Assembly: GCF_027596085.1 (NCBI RefSeq)
Contig: NC_072472.1
Coordinates: 12,332,219 to 12,396,218, forward strand
Source: Anoplopoma fimbria
Lineage: Eukaryota; Chordata; Actinopteri; Perciformes; Anoplopomatidae
Direction: 5' to 3'
DNA length: 64,000 nt
A program made the position numbers and the translations under genes. The notes under the pieces were generated by a model. The model made no database searches. It saw only the letters and a list, made by a program, of their open reading frames with translations, and was not told where the DNA came from. This document shows, in pieces, positions 14,602-26,490 of the stretch; within the stretch, counting starts at the first letter, position 1; each line of letters opens with the position of its first letter.

Positions 14602-14604
<3 letters not shown>

Positions 14605-17600
14605 AAGCCAAATGTTCCCCGTTTGTGGGAGTGCTTGTGTGCCTATGTGTCTGTATAAAAAGAAGACAGAGGACATTGGGAGGGGCCGCTCTCTTAATGT
14701 CCTGGTGGAGGACTGGAGGGTAGAATGAGGTTACAGAGGGCTGGTTGAATTCAGTCCAGCAGCTTCATTAAACTGGTTTTAAGGAAGAGAAGGGAGGATG
14801 GTGAGAAGAAGAGCAGATACAAATGGAGAAAATTAAAGCACAAAAGAGGAAGTATGTACAAGGAAATCATCATCTACAAATAGGTGCATGTGTTTGTGTA
14901 TTTGTACGCATAAATGTACATGGCAGTCAGTTATGGGGAAGTGCTAGAGCGAAGGGACTGATTAAATATCTAAATATGATATCTTTTTAACATTTTCACT
15001 CACGTTTATACTTCAAGTTAAAATTCTTCACTCTGCAAGTTTCAGTGTTCAAGATTTTTTTGGGAACAGATGAAGTGCTGTTCAGTTAAGCCTGAAGATG
15101 TTCTGTAGTATTGCGGAGTGCTTCAAACTGACAATTCAGTTTGGGATGTACAACTTGCTTACAAGCAAAATGTTATCAGTTAATGTTTAAACAGGTATAA
15201 TCTGACTGTAAGATATGTTCAAGAATCTAGGACGTCTGAAAGTTATTTATGTAATGTTGGTACAAATATCTCCAAAAATAAAAAAACTAAATCTGCTGTG
15301 AGCTCCGATGGACCCATCGCTGGTGGCTGAGGAGGACAGACAAGCAGTGATGTAAATTTTCTCAGTTCAAACCTCAACAATGTAACAGGCTCTGTCTGGG
15401 TCAGGGTTTTCCTGAGTTAGAGTTAGAAATAGGGTCATTTTGGTTGAGGATTTGAAGGTTGCACTGTCTACCCAGAATAAATGGTCTCAAAGGCACTCAC
15501 CTTTGGGTTGGGTGCAGGGTCAGTGTATTTCTATGTCATTATATAGTAGTTGATGTTATACTAAAAATGAAAAAGCTCATATACTGTACACTTTTTTATT
15601 TATTTAGACTAATATTACATCTCTGGAAAATCAGTGATATTTCTTTTTGTTGTTGAAGTTACCTGCCCAACTGTAATCAGATTGGACACATTTGAAAGGT
15701 CAGTGGCAAACAGGATTCAAAACAAAAATAATCATATTTTAACTCCCAAAGAAGCACTTGGTTCAGCCAACCATAGGCATATAGGCTCAGGCCAGTGCAA
15801 AACAGATCAATGTGAATGTGTGTGTGTGCGACATAACTCACTAAACTAATAATGACAAAATACCAACAGCATATTTCAAAACTCTCAGTAAGTCATCTAT
15901 ACCAGTGAGAAGTTATGTTCATCCACAAGTGGTGAAGTGGGCGTACGAACTAGATCTATAACATAGAGAAAAATGAAAAAGACCTTTTGGACATGGGGCC
16001 AAAATGAAAAATGCATGTCACAAATCTCCTGACCAAGAGATTTACAATATTAAAGATGATCAATAAAATGTGATTAAAAGTCTTAAAACGATCTTTACCT
16101 GACATTGTGTCAATAAAAAAATATTTGTATTGCATCCCAGATAGGACACACATCCTTTTGGTGAACATCATTTTTTTGTGAAAATCAAACAAACAATCTT
16201 AAATGAGGTCAAATTAAATCATAAACTCCCCCTGCATGAATTAAGTATAACTTACAAAAACAACAACATTTTGTGTCTGTTCTTTCTTACATGATACTTT
16301 CTGTATTCTTTATAAAGTGTACTCTGTATAGATCTATGCGTCCAGATATCTCTTCTATAATTTGAACTCTGATACTTCAGCACCTTAGCTAAGCCAGGTT
16401 AGAGCGGAATCCTGCGATTACTGTGTTTTTTATATCAGCCTCTATTTTTCACTTCTCTACCGTGATTGTGAGCTAGACACCTTTTTCAAATCCTTTGTGA
16501 GGATATATTTACGATTATCCCGATATTGTAAATTCCCCACGGTTAAGTTTTTTTCATCATTGGGGATAGATCGTCTCATCCCTATTTGGAACCCTGATGC
16601 ATAAACTCAGACAGAGCAGAGCATACAGATCCCCAGAGTATTAAAGATGCATGTGGCTCCATTTGGAATTTTAAGATGCAGGCTTTATTTACTAAGAGAT
16701 GAAATAGTTACTTCTGTTTGCAATCACTTAATAGGTGGAAATGTATGTAGTTTAGCTCCTAATTTATTAAGTGAGTGTATGCAAATCAAGTCTAAAGCAA
16801 TTTTCCAATTATAATACCTGAGGCACAACCATAGTCAACAGTCTCAAAGCAACAGTCGGCAAAGAAGAGAGGGTAAAGTGTGATTCTCTACTGTACCTCC
16901 CACCACCCAACATACCAGAGGCTACAAAAGAATAACTGATCATTAAGACTCATTATTAAAGTAAATGGAAAATAAAAACGGTTTACATATTAACAACAAA
17001 TATTTTCAGTAATCTCTGTGCCCTATTACCAAATATAATTAAGTGCAACACACTTGCTACAGAAAAATAGTTGTGCCTGTGTGCTCAAATTAGCAGATAA
17101 GCACTCTTTACGAATGTAACTGCATTAGTGCTGCCATGAATTTGTGTCTCCGATTACATCATTGTCCTGATTCAAAGCTTAATGAGTTTTTACATGTTGC
17201 CGCGAGCTAAAACTTTGAAAAAAAAATGTTCTAAAGTTCTAAAATGGTTGAAATAAAAAGAACAGCTGATATCAGAAAATAGACGACAGAGACGTGTAAG
17301 GGAGAACAGCGTGTACTGAAAACATAAAAAATGGTCTTAAAAAAAGAAAATGTGTACCTTGTGCAATGCTCAAGTGCCATCAAGTGTGGGGGTCCACATG
17401 AGGCTTATGAGCTGATTTCAGTAGTCCACTTTGTAATTCAACCATTGGACCCGTGAACACAGGAAAGAACATGTTGCAGCCTGTGCTAAGTGGCAAGACG
17501 GTCAACAAAATGTTTTTTGGCAGAAATTGTTTATTTCTTTCCAATAGCTAATTAGTATAGCATCTGAACTGAAGAGACTGGCACTGCTCAGGAGCTCACA

Positions 17601-19306
17601 TCGTAGTTGCCACGTGTTCAGCACTGTTTCGGATAATTGTTACCTTCTAACCATGTTTTATCATAATACAAATTAAAACATAGATTTGGCTTGGTGTAAC
17701 TACAAACCCCTGGACAACCTTTAATATACATCTTGAACTGAATAACTTTTGCACCATATCAACGGTAACAAGAGCCTACATTGTAGAAGTTTGGCTCCAG
17801 GAACAGGCAAAGGGATTCTTTGAAACACAACAGAGAGAAGGGAATAGTGTAGTCGGTCAATGTACTACTTATTCCTTGCTTTTGGCCAAATAACATTGGC
17901 AGTAACAGAAATGCAGGAATGGCCTCTTAGGGTTTAACAAGGATTTACCTGCTTCTGAGATGTCAAACTGTGTGCTGTAAAATATTGCTTGGTGATCTCC
18001 CCTGGTTAACCCATGTTCAAAGAACTGAGATGGATTCTCCCATTTCTAGTGAAAATGTATCTGAGATGGCTCTCGGCTAGAAAACCTGCCAAAAAAAAGC
18101 TTCTTAGCAATAACTGGACAGACCTGGTTGGACATTTTTCATGAGAGCGAAGAGAAAGATGAACTAGAGCTTGGCCTGCTTGAATGGCATTGAGGTTCTT
18201 GAAAAAGTTGAAATGTAATGGTGTACTCAAAAAGCTTCTCGAACAGACTTAAAGAAATGTCCACCTGTCATCACTAGACAAATAAACAGTGTGTATGTGT
18301 TTTCTGTCACTCACAAATCCAGCACTTCAGAGATGGTTTCACCACAAAATATTGACTCACCTGGAGAGACAGAGATAGTAAAAGCAGAGAGAATGAGGGA
18401 AAAAAAAGAAAAACTTTGGTTATTACCTTCATGCATCAAGTTCCATATAATTTAACACAATCATTTTCCCCTATGGATTCACTTTTACTGTTTTACTGTA
18501 TTCTCAACATTACAAATCACAGTTTGCTCATTTACATTCACACACAACAGTGGGGTCATCTACCCTTCAAGATGGAGAGGAAACAGTAAAGTGAAGAAGG
18601 ATCAGAGACTATCCGCTTTTTAGCTGAGTGACTGCGGCAAAGAGTGTGTTTATGAGGAAAGAAAGATCCATTAATCTACATTTCCGCATATGCATTCCCA
18701 AGGAGAGTGGGCTGAGACGCCGTTCATTGTCAGTCATCATTGGCAGCTCCAAATTATGAAGGAGGCTGTGTTTTGTGCTTTTTTTCAATTGAATTGTATT
18801 TGACTGTATTTGCAGCTATTGATAACAGATTGTGCAAACATATAAATGACAATTCTAATAAATCTATTAATGACATTTCTTGAACAGCATGGTTCCACTT
18901 GCTACTGTTTCCAAATGGCTTCTGTGTATGTGTGCGAGGGAGAAAGAGAGAGGGAAAAAAGGTAAGCATGGACGGAGAGCGAGAGTATAGTGGGGTAATG
19001 AGCCCTGGTCTGAAGCCAAAAGTAAAGTAGAGGCTCATCTGCTCCAATCAAACGATAGCAAAACTAATGAGGCACAAAGAGGGAGCCTTAAGATACCTCA
19101 CTATAGCTTCTGTGCCAACCGAAGAGAGCCAGCACATTAGCTCGGGTCATTGACATAAAATCTAACATTAGGCAGTCAAACTCACCTCAGTGAACAAAGT
19201 GATCTTTAGAAGGTGGAAAATGGTAACTTTTCTTCAGTAAACACATTAATGCCTCTGTGGATTGACTTAACGTCATCATGAGCAAACACCCAGTCACAGC
19301 TTGTCC

Positions 19307-19345
19307 TGCTGCTGCTGCTGCTGTTGTTGCTTTTGCTGCTGCTGC
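19307..19345. repeat. Imperfect (CTG)n repeat
   Basis: CTG units with TTG and TTT interruptions. The reverse strand gives a Ser/Asn-rich frame without exon features. Confidence 0.85.
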
Positions 19346-19533
19346 GCAACAAGCTCAGCTCTACCTGCTGCAGGAAACTGAGCAGTGTGTGTGGAGGAGC
19401 ACATCCTGAGGTGTCCAGCTGCACTGACATGGATAAAGACGCACTAATGTGTTGATGGATGCTTTACCTGTCGAGACGCATCTGGAACAATTGCTGACAA
19501 GGTGCAAGTATGTATGTCTGAGTGTGTATGAAT

Positions 19534-19534
<1 letters not shown>

Positions 19535-19620
<86 letters not shown>
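19535..19620. repeat. (GT)n microsatellite, long
   Basis: About 43 uninterrupted units, ending only 33 bp before the target duplication of the hAT MITE. Confidence 0.97.
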
Positions 19621-19652
19621 CAATTACTAAGCTCAGCTTTAATGTCTCCTTT

Positions 19653-19660
19653 GGTTAAGG
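19653..19660. repeat. Target-site duplication, left copy (hAT MITE)
   Basis: GGTTAAGG directly precedes the left terminal repeat and is identical to the copy at 20009-20016. Eight bases is the hAT family length. Confidence 0.9.
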
Positions 19661-20008
19661 CAGTGGTTCTCAACCTTTTTTCAGTGATGTACCCCCTGTG
19701 AAATATTTTTTCAGCCAAGTACCCCCTAACCAGCGCAAAGCATTTTTGGTTGAAAAAAAGATGGAATACACAGCGCTGTGCCATCAGTGTCTGATTTATT
19801 AAACTGTCAACACTGAAGATTGCATTGTTGCATTGAATTCAGTTTATGAACTTACACTTATATTTTATTGAATATTTATTAAATAACTATTTTTAAAGGA
19901 TTTTTGAATGGATGCTAATTTAAATATATATTTTTTAAATCTCACGTACCCTCTGGAGTGCCTTCACGTACCCCCAGGGGTACACGTACCCCCATTTGAG
20001 AACCACTG
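19661..20008. mobile_element. Non-autonomous hAT-type MITE, complete, 348 bp
   Basis: The element begins CAGTGGTTCTCAA and ends TTGAGAACCACTG, a perfect 13-bp terminal inverted repeat. It is flanked by identical 8-bp copies of GGTTAAGG at 19653-19660 and 20009-20016. CAGNGGTTCTCAA termini and 8-bp target duplications are hallmarks of hAT elements. Near both ends the motif GTACCCCC recurs (two copies at the left, two or three at the right), as expected for subterminal transposase-binding repeats. The interior is AT-rich and has no transposase, so mobility would have depended on an autonomous relative. Intact TIRs and target duplication suggest a fairly young insertion. Confidence 0.92.
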
Positions 20009-20016
20009 GGTTAAGG
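20009..20016. repeat. Target-site duplication, right copy (hAT MITE)
   Basis: GGTTAAGG directly follows the right terminal repeat and pairs with the left copy without mismatch. Confidence 0.9.
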
Positions 20017-20566
20017 ATCCAAAAATCTTAAATATTAACGGTAGGACTACTACTATATCAGCTTTAAGATCCTAATTCATTTATGAAAAGTAAATGACAC
20101 ACACACACGCAAAACCCAGATTGTCCTTGTTTGCCGTGCAGTACTAAATCCCTGGTTGTGTGTATTATACAGCCTCAGAGAGTAACCAGATTCTTCCTGT
20201 TTTGTGAAAACTTGAAAAATGAATATTTGGACAGAGCATGGAACTCAAACATTTAAGTACATCACTGCTGTCAAACACACTCACAGCTTATCTGCTCTCG
20301 TAAGACCAAAATATCTGAAGACATGTTTTTGTCTGAGCACAACCTCAGAGAGGCCTTGCAACTGCTTGTAAATTACCTAAATGATAATGGCACAGAGTAG
20401 AGACAGAGGAAGAAAAAAAGTGTGTATGTGTATGTGTCTGTGTGTGATCAGAAGAAAGAAAAACTCTGACCAAAATGTTTTTTTTTTTTTTATTGTTATC
20501 TTAACAGCTCATATTTTATCACCGGGACTACTCATACTTGGGAGTTTTTCTTTCAGAATATTTAAT

Positions 20567-20606
<40 letters not shown>

Positions 20607-23600
20607 ATATAAACACACACAGAGACACACACACACATGCAAGAAGACCGTCAGTCTTCTACTGTACACCCTATTATCAACAGAAGACTTTTTCAAATGA
20701 CTACTTGAAATGAATCTCACCAGAAGAATAATGTGCGTCGAAACTAAGTGGTAATAATAACAACAATGGAGACTTCTACTGACAGCATTGGCGCTGCTAT
20801 CGAGGCTGACCTAAATCAATTAAAAGTATTAAATACTTAAAAATCCAAACAGCACTCTGCAAAATAGTTTTTTGTGTATACCCCACTGGATTTTGTAAGA
20901 GTCTCATCTTCATTTTCCTTGGCGCCTTTGTTGTCAAGTTATCATCGTCCCTCCTCTCTACTCTTGAGCCTTCTCTAATTTGTGTGATATTCAATACAAC
21001 TACTTTTGAAACAGGTCACTGTGCATATTAGAAATTAATACAAATATACATTAATTTAATACACTAATACACTATATAAAACACTATTGACTACAAGACC
21101 ATTCAGTCAATTCTTTCCAAGTGTTGTAGGCAGCAGCAGTGGTCATTACTATATCCTGAATTTTATATTAATGGATATCCGCAATGCATTTCCTTTTTAC
21201 ATAAGGACTCCATTAGTTTATGTTGTAGAAGAGACGGCTTCTGTTATTCATCTGCTATTCTATTGAGCAATTTAAAGTGAAGGTCTACAGAGGGGGCCTC
21301 AGGTGTTCATCATATTATGTTTATTCATTTAGCATTTTTTGTATTTCATTATGCTACTTTGCAGCGAAAGGCTTGAGTGTTAAGATAGTTTATACCTCAA
21401 ATAGGCATGTTTTTCTACATTGACTTAACAGCAGGTTGAAAAGCAGTGTACGAGTGTAAGAGGCGTACAACGTGTAACAATAAAGCAGCACAGAAGCCAT
21501 GACAAATGCATGAATTGAGATCAAAATGCCTTGTGATGTCAGTAAACATCAGCACTGGGCAAAGAAAAACGTTGACATATTGCTATCAACCCTGATATGC
21601 TAAATATTAATGGTGAACTTACTTATTGGACTTTTATGGTAATTGGCAGCGCACTATAAGAACTTAATTACAAATGGATGTTAAATGTTCTTTGCTGTGT
21701 AAGCTGTGTAAGTATATTCAAAATATATTTCTTGATTTGGAGTGACAAATTCACAACAACTTATTACAGGGCAGAACTTTGTAAAGGCCTACTTTGCCTG
21801 TGCATTTAAGAGAAGAAAGACAGTGTCAATGTTGTATTACACATCTTGAGCCGAACTGTGATTGTTTTCAATTTATGTTCTGCTTTGTGGAACTCTTATT
21901 ACGACTAGATAACAGCAATTTCTCCATCAGTGTGTGTGCTCCTGTGTCTGAGAACACCCACACACTGTATGTTTAGCCATGTGCACATGCACTGGATAAA
22001 GAACCCAGCAATATGTTGCACTGTGTCTAAAAGTCTTGGTTAATTTAGATCTCATTGTCTGTGGAAGCAGCCTCAAAAACCTCGGCTCTGCTCCAATTAA
22101 CTCTGTCAGCAGCCAAAGACTAAACTCTGTCAATTTCCACACTTTGTAGTTCACTGAGTGTTTCTCTGCTCTTGACCAAAAAAGCCTCATCAACTGAAAC
22201 CTTGTTTGAAGTCAAATTGGACAGAAAAGCAAATGTTTTGGTTTATTTCAAGTCATTTTTCTTGTTAAATTCTCTGCTAATAATGGCACGGAAACCTACA
22301 GTTTTTAGAATTACAACATAAAGAAAAGCCACAGGTTGAGCAACATAAAGGAATTCCGGAGTCTTGACATGCAGTCCAAAAAGTTCTCCCTCACTTTATT
22401 TACTTGTCTTTTTTGTTGCACTAAAAATGTATTTATTCATATTTTATTCCAGCATATTCCATCCGATTTGAGAGAATATGACAAATCAAGGTAAAAGGGC
22501 CAAACATTTTAAATGGTAAACATATTCATACAGCAATATGTTTCCTTTTCCCATGTAGGCTGAATTTATTTATTGGGTTCTGTTCTGGATAGGTTTTAAA
22601 CAGTATTGTCCGATGCCTTTGGGATTTCGATCTTATTTTAATTCCTAATGTGATGTGCGGCGAAAAACAGGAAGTTACACAGTGATAAATCATGGGAATT
22701 CTGGGGTCATGCTGAGCAGACGAGATCTCAAATGGCACATGAATGGGTCGGATTATGGTTGAAAACACCACTTACTCTCCCATGCATCTCCAAACTGCCC
22801 TTTCTAAATCCTTATTGAGGGAATTTATGTTTGCTCTGTTTAGTATATTTAACAGCTCAGGCTCATACAAAAAACTGGAAGACGTTGTCAAAATCTTAAC
22901 TAAGCAGGGGATTAAACAGCACTTGCAGTTTTAAGAAAAACAAAACATCATCTGTGGCGACTAGGAAAAAGGATTTTCACCAAAGCACACACGCCAGTTC
23001 CCATTTGAACAAAAAGGGCTTGAGTGGAAGCCTCCAAAGGCTGCACTAGGCACAGGCTTACAACAGGGTACTGCTGAAGAGGAGGTGCGTAATGCCCAGA
23101 CACCATGCACAGTTTTCAATCTGATTAAGATAACACCCAAAACTTTGCTCGGTTGTTTGGCCAACAGGTTTAGTTCTGCCTGTATGGTTGATCTGTGCAG
23201 CTTTTCATTTAGGGGAAGAAAACTTCAAGAACTTTCAGAACTCTCTGCAAACACACACTTGCATGCACCAGAGTTGGACACAACTTTTCAGACCGCCTGG
23301 TCTCATTCCTGGTTGTCAAATACCGTTGTTTTGTTGCAACCCTCGGTATCAACGCACAAGGCAACATTTCGTGTCAGTGAAAGGCACCGGGCTTTCATGT
23401 AAAACAAAAAATCTAAAAAAGGTTGATATTTGCAGTCAAAATTGAAATTTGAGTTATTATAACACATAAGAAATATGCTCAGGAGACTTGTAGATACTTT
23501 TAGAAACCCCACCTCATACACACACAGCTGCCTGTGAGGCACTTCATACAAAATAATCTGTGTGTTCACTTTCTGTATTAGATCACTGCTGCACTGAATT

Positions 23601-25349
23601 AACTCCAATTAAACCACACACACGCACAAACACACATAATCTCTCTCACACACACAGCTATAGACATTTAAACAGGGTGTGCTGGGTTACTGACAACAGC
23701 ACTAATATATTTCTAATGAGGCACCTGCCGGGCTGTAAAGCTGCTAATTCACTAGTAGATTCAGCTGAACAGCTAGACTCTCTTCAGCTCAGTGGGAGAC
23801 ACGGACACATACTGAGAAAGAGAAAATGTATTGATCTTTTCTTTACCTGTCAGATAGTAACACAGATAAAAAAAGTACTAAAGTGTACTTCAGCAACATG
23901 ACCGGCATTACCTACCACAGAGAGCGACAAGATGCAAACACAATGCTCATTCAACCAGAGTGTACACAGGCATAAAAACACTTCTGAGCTACATTTTCAT
24001 CTGACATTAAAATATGATCTGAATGCATATATTCTACCCGGACAAGAAAAAAAACAAAAAAACACACTCTTTGCACAGCTTTAATACGTTTCCCTTTTAT
24101 GGCTCTATGTCACTTTTCATGCATTTCATATGCAAAGCAGTGGAGCAGGTGGAGAGGTAGCACAGTCAATAAAAACATATGGCAGGTGCAGCCTGTATTT
24201 ACTTTCTAGCTGAAATGAGAGAAACAACATGATCTTTATTGGCTGGTTCTAAGGATGCATCAGATAGCACAACAGGTTGGTTTTGCTGTGAGTGTTTACA
24301 GCTGTATGTACATCTTCATTATGAATGAGGGAAATGAGCAGTGACAGGTGGGAGGAGCTCACATGGCACCTTTTCAGTAAAGCTGTGTGGAAGGTTACGT
24401 GTGCGTGTCATGATGTCTCAACCCTCTGAGAACTACTTTTCACAACTGTAAACGCACTGTGCAGACTGCATTTGCACCTGGACGACTCTGGCTGGCATCC
24501 AATCGCAATATGAGGCGGACTGCAACTGGAGGTGATCTGGCAAACACGATCACATTCACATTACATTGCATGTTGTGGGCAGCTGTAGTATACCTTGCAT
24601 TAATGTGCATATTACTTTGCCAAGGAAAGATATCCAAATACAGATCATATTACCAGGAGTAAACCCTTAACATCAGCCTGCTGAGTCTGTTATAGTTATA
24701 CGAAGCATTTTTCCACCTTGATGCCACCATTTGGGACCCGCTCGACTTCTGAATAATTTCTTTTTTTCTCCAATATGTTATGTAATATGAGTACACAGCT
24801 GAGTTTGGCACTACCTCACTTGTGTATTTTCCAGTTCAAGTACACTTGTGTCCAACTGATATTAAATAGCAATCTTTTCAGGACTTCTTTCTGTAAGTAC
24901 TCTGTACTCTGTACGTAGATGGAGGCCAAAGTCAGGGTTTTGTCAAAGGCAGTGTAGAAAGTGACACTGTACAGGACAGCAGCCCTGATACAAAACAGAA
25001 GAGTCACAGACGTTGTACAACAAACACATTGGTTTTCCTGCTGAAGTCTGCTTCTTATCTAACTTACAAAGATGAACACTGGTCCTGTCCTGCACCCCAG
25101 TTTATTGAACGAAGACCAAACAACCATGCACCAGGGAAAAGTGCTCTGCAAAGCCAGCTTGCAGAACAGAAAGCTAACAAGCTGCTCAGTTGCCGCAAAT
25201 TAAAAACAGGATGTAAACATACCTACAACTGTCATTTTGATCCGGTTAGATGCTGCTGTGCTGCTTACTCTTCAATGGCACTACTCTGTGTGAGTTTGTT
25301 TGCTTTGTCTCTCATTCCCCTTGCTGGAGCTAAGTCTGCTAGCTGCTGT
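20017..25349. other. Gene-free stretch
   Basis: Contains one (TA)n tract and otherwise unique DNA. The 105-codon frame at 23085-23402 has no recognised domain or splice context. Confidence 0.6.
20571..20603. repeat. (TA)n microsatellite
   Basis: About 16 TA units followed by ATAATAAT. Confidence 0.95.
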
Positions 25350-25665
25350 TTAGTTTAGGTTAGTTTAGTTTTTAGTTTACTTTATTTGCACAATTGAAAA
25401 ATATAAAAAACATAACAATGATAAATGATATTACAGTGCAGGAACAGGCAGAAAGCCCACTGGGCTTATTTGAAGCCTCCACCTATATAATATTTTTTTA
25501 AAAATCACAGTACTATAAGAATACAAAAATGATATACATATGGTATGAAATATTGTTGAAAAAGCATTTTTACAAGATATTAACAATACATTATAAACAA
25601 CAAGAAAACAAAGAAAAAGTGAGAGTCAAGATGTGAATGAGCATGAGTGTGTGTGTATGTGTGTG

Positions 25666-25717
<52 letters not shown>

Positions 25718-26185
25718 GTTCATATGTGTGCATTTATGTGCGTGTGAGAATAAGTCGGGTTTGATTTTGATGAAGGGAATTTGGGTTTGTACCCCTGCAT
25801 TTACTCCTACACAAAAGTAATGCTACAAGTCCCTATGAATGCAACAAATACAGATTAAAAATACAAACTGAAACATGGAATACATTTAATACATAAGGAA
25901 AGTAACCAAACAGGGGTAAGATTGTCTTTTAAGCATCTTTTGAAACTTTTTATAGACGAACATTTTTTTGTTAAGTGTGAAAAGCCATTCCATAATTTGG
26001 TTCCCCTAAATCTTATTGAAAATGTACCTGTAGAAGTAAATCATTTAGGAGGATGAAGATCTAAAGATTGACGAGTTATGTAAGAATGAACCTGTGAATT
26101 TGCTGAAGAAGGTCTTGAAATGTTTAGGAATATTTCCTTCACCTAAAAGAATCTTATAAATAAAAACACAAATTTGAAAAAACAA
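25350..26185 (-). mobile_element. Decayed non-LTR retrotransposon (LINE), ORF2 C-terminus and 3' UTR
   Basis: Read on the - strand, the high-coordinate end encodes FIYKILLGE, then DLHPPK, then RFRGTKLWNGF (25987-26013 for RFRGTKLWN), then SFKRCLKDNL. This is the typical C-terminal tail of fish L2/Rex/jockey-like LINE polymerases. One frameshift lies near 26100 and one in-frame TGA at 26041-26043, so the element is dead. The 3' UTR runs left and includes a (GT)n expansion at 25647-25715. It ends with AATAAA (complement of 25381-25386) and a short AAACT-type tandem tail near 25350, as expected for LINEs that end in simple repeats. The 5' part, with the endonuclease and RT core, is missing (5' truncation). 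Confidence 0.75.
25647..25715. repeat. (GT)n microsatellite inside a LINE 3' UTR
   Basis: An impure start is followed by about 22 pure TG units from 25671. It interrupts the 3' UTR of the LINE at 25350-26185, so it expanded within the element or was carried by it. Confidence 0.93.
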
Positions 26186-26435
26186 TGCAATACACACCTG
26201 TCAAAGTACTCAAAACCACTTTTGTGATAGTTCATGCTACAAACACAGACTCACAAGGTGAAAACAATTCCAGCTTTGTTGTTCTGGCTGGTAACATCAC
26301 ATTTAAAACACATTTACATTATTATTCTCTCCAAAAATCGATGACTAAAGGCGAGTTCAGGAGGACTATATTCATTTCTTAATTTTGCATATACTAGACT
26401 TTGCTTTACACACTTATACTTAGTCACTGTTCTCA

Positions 26436-26490
26436 GTATGCCACACATACAGACCAGTATGTGTGGCATACACACATACTGGTCTGTATG
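26436..26490. repeat. Two overlapping perfect inverted repeats (alternative hairpins) followed by a T run
   Basis: Hairpin 1 pairs 26436-26450 with 26457-26471 (15 bp, 6-base loop). Hairpin 2 pairs 26446-26465 with 26471-26490 (20 bp, 5-base loop). They share the middle arm, so they are mutually exclusive. A run of nine T follows hairpin 2. The motif is built from CAYACATAC-like units and may have come from replication template switching in CA-rich DNA. No mature small RNA is recognised here. Confidence 0.85.

Larger units (their letters stand above)
4700..19652. other. Gene-free stretch with many microsatellites
   Basis: Unique-looking AT-rich DNA between the L2-like relic and the hAT MITE. 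It holds eight CA/GT arrays, the ATC array and a polypurine tract. No frame encodes a recognised domain. The longest frames are compositional artefacts. Confidence 0.6.

Noticed and set aside
19206..19430. Ser/Asn-rich protein on the minus strand
   Set aside because: It is produced by the interrupted CTG repeat, with no other coding evidence.
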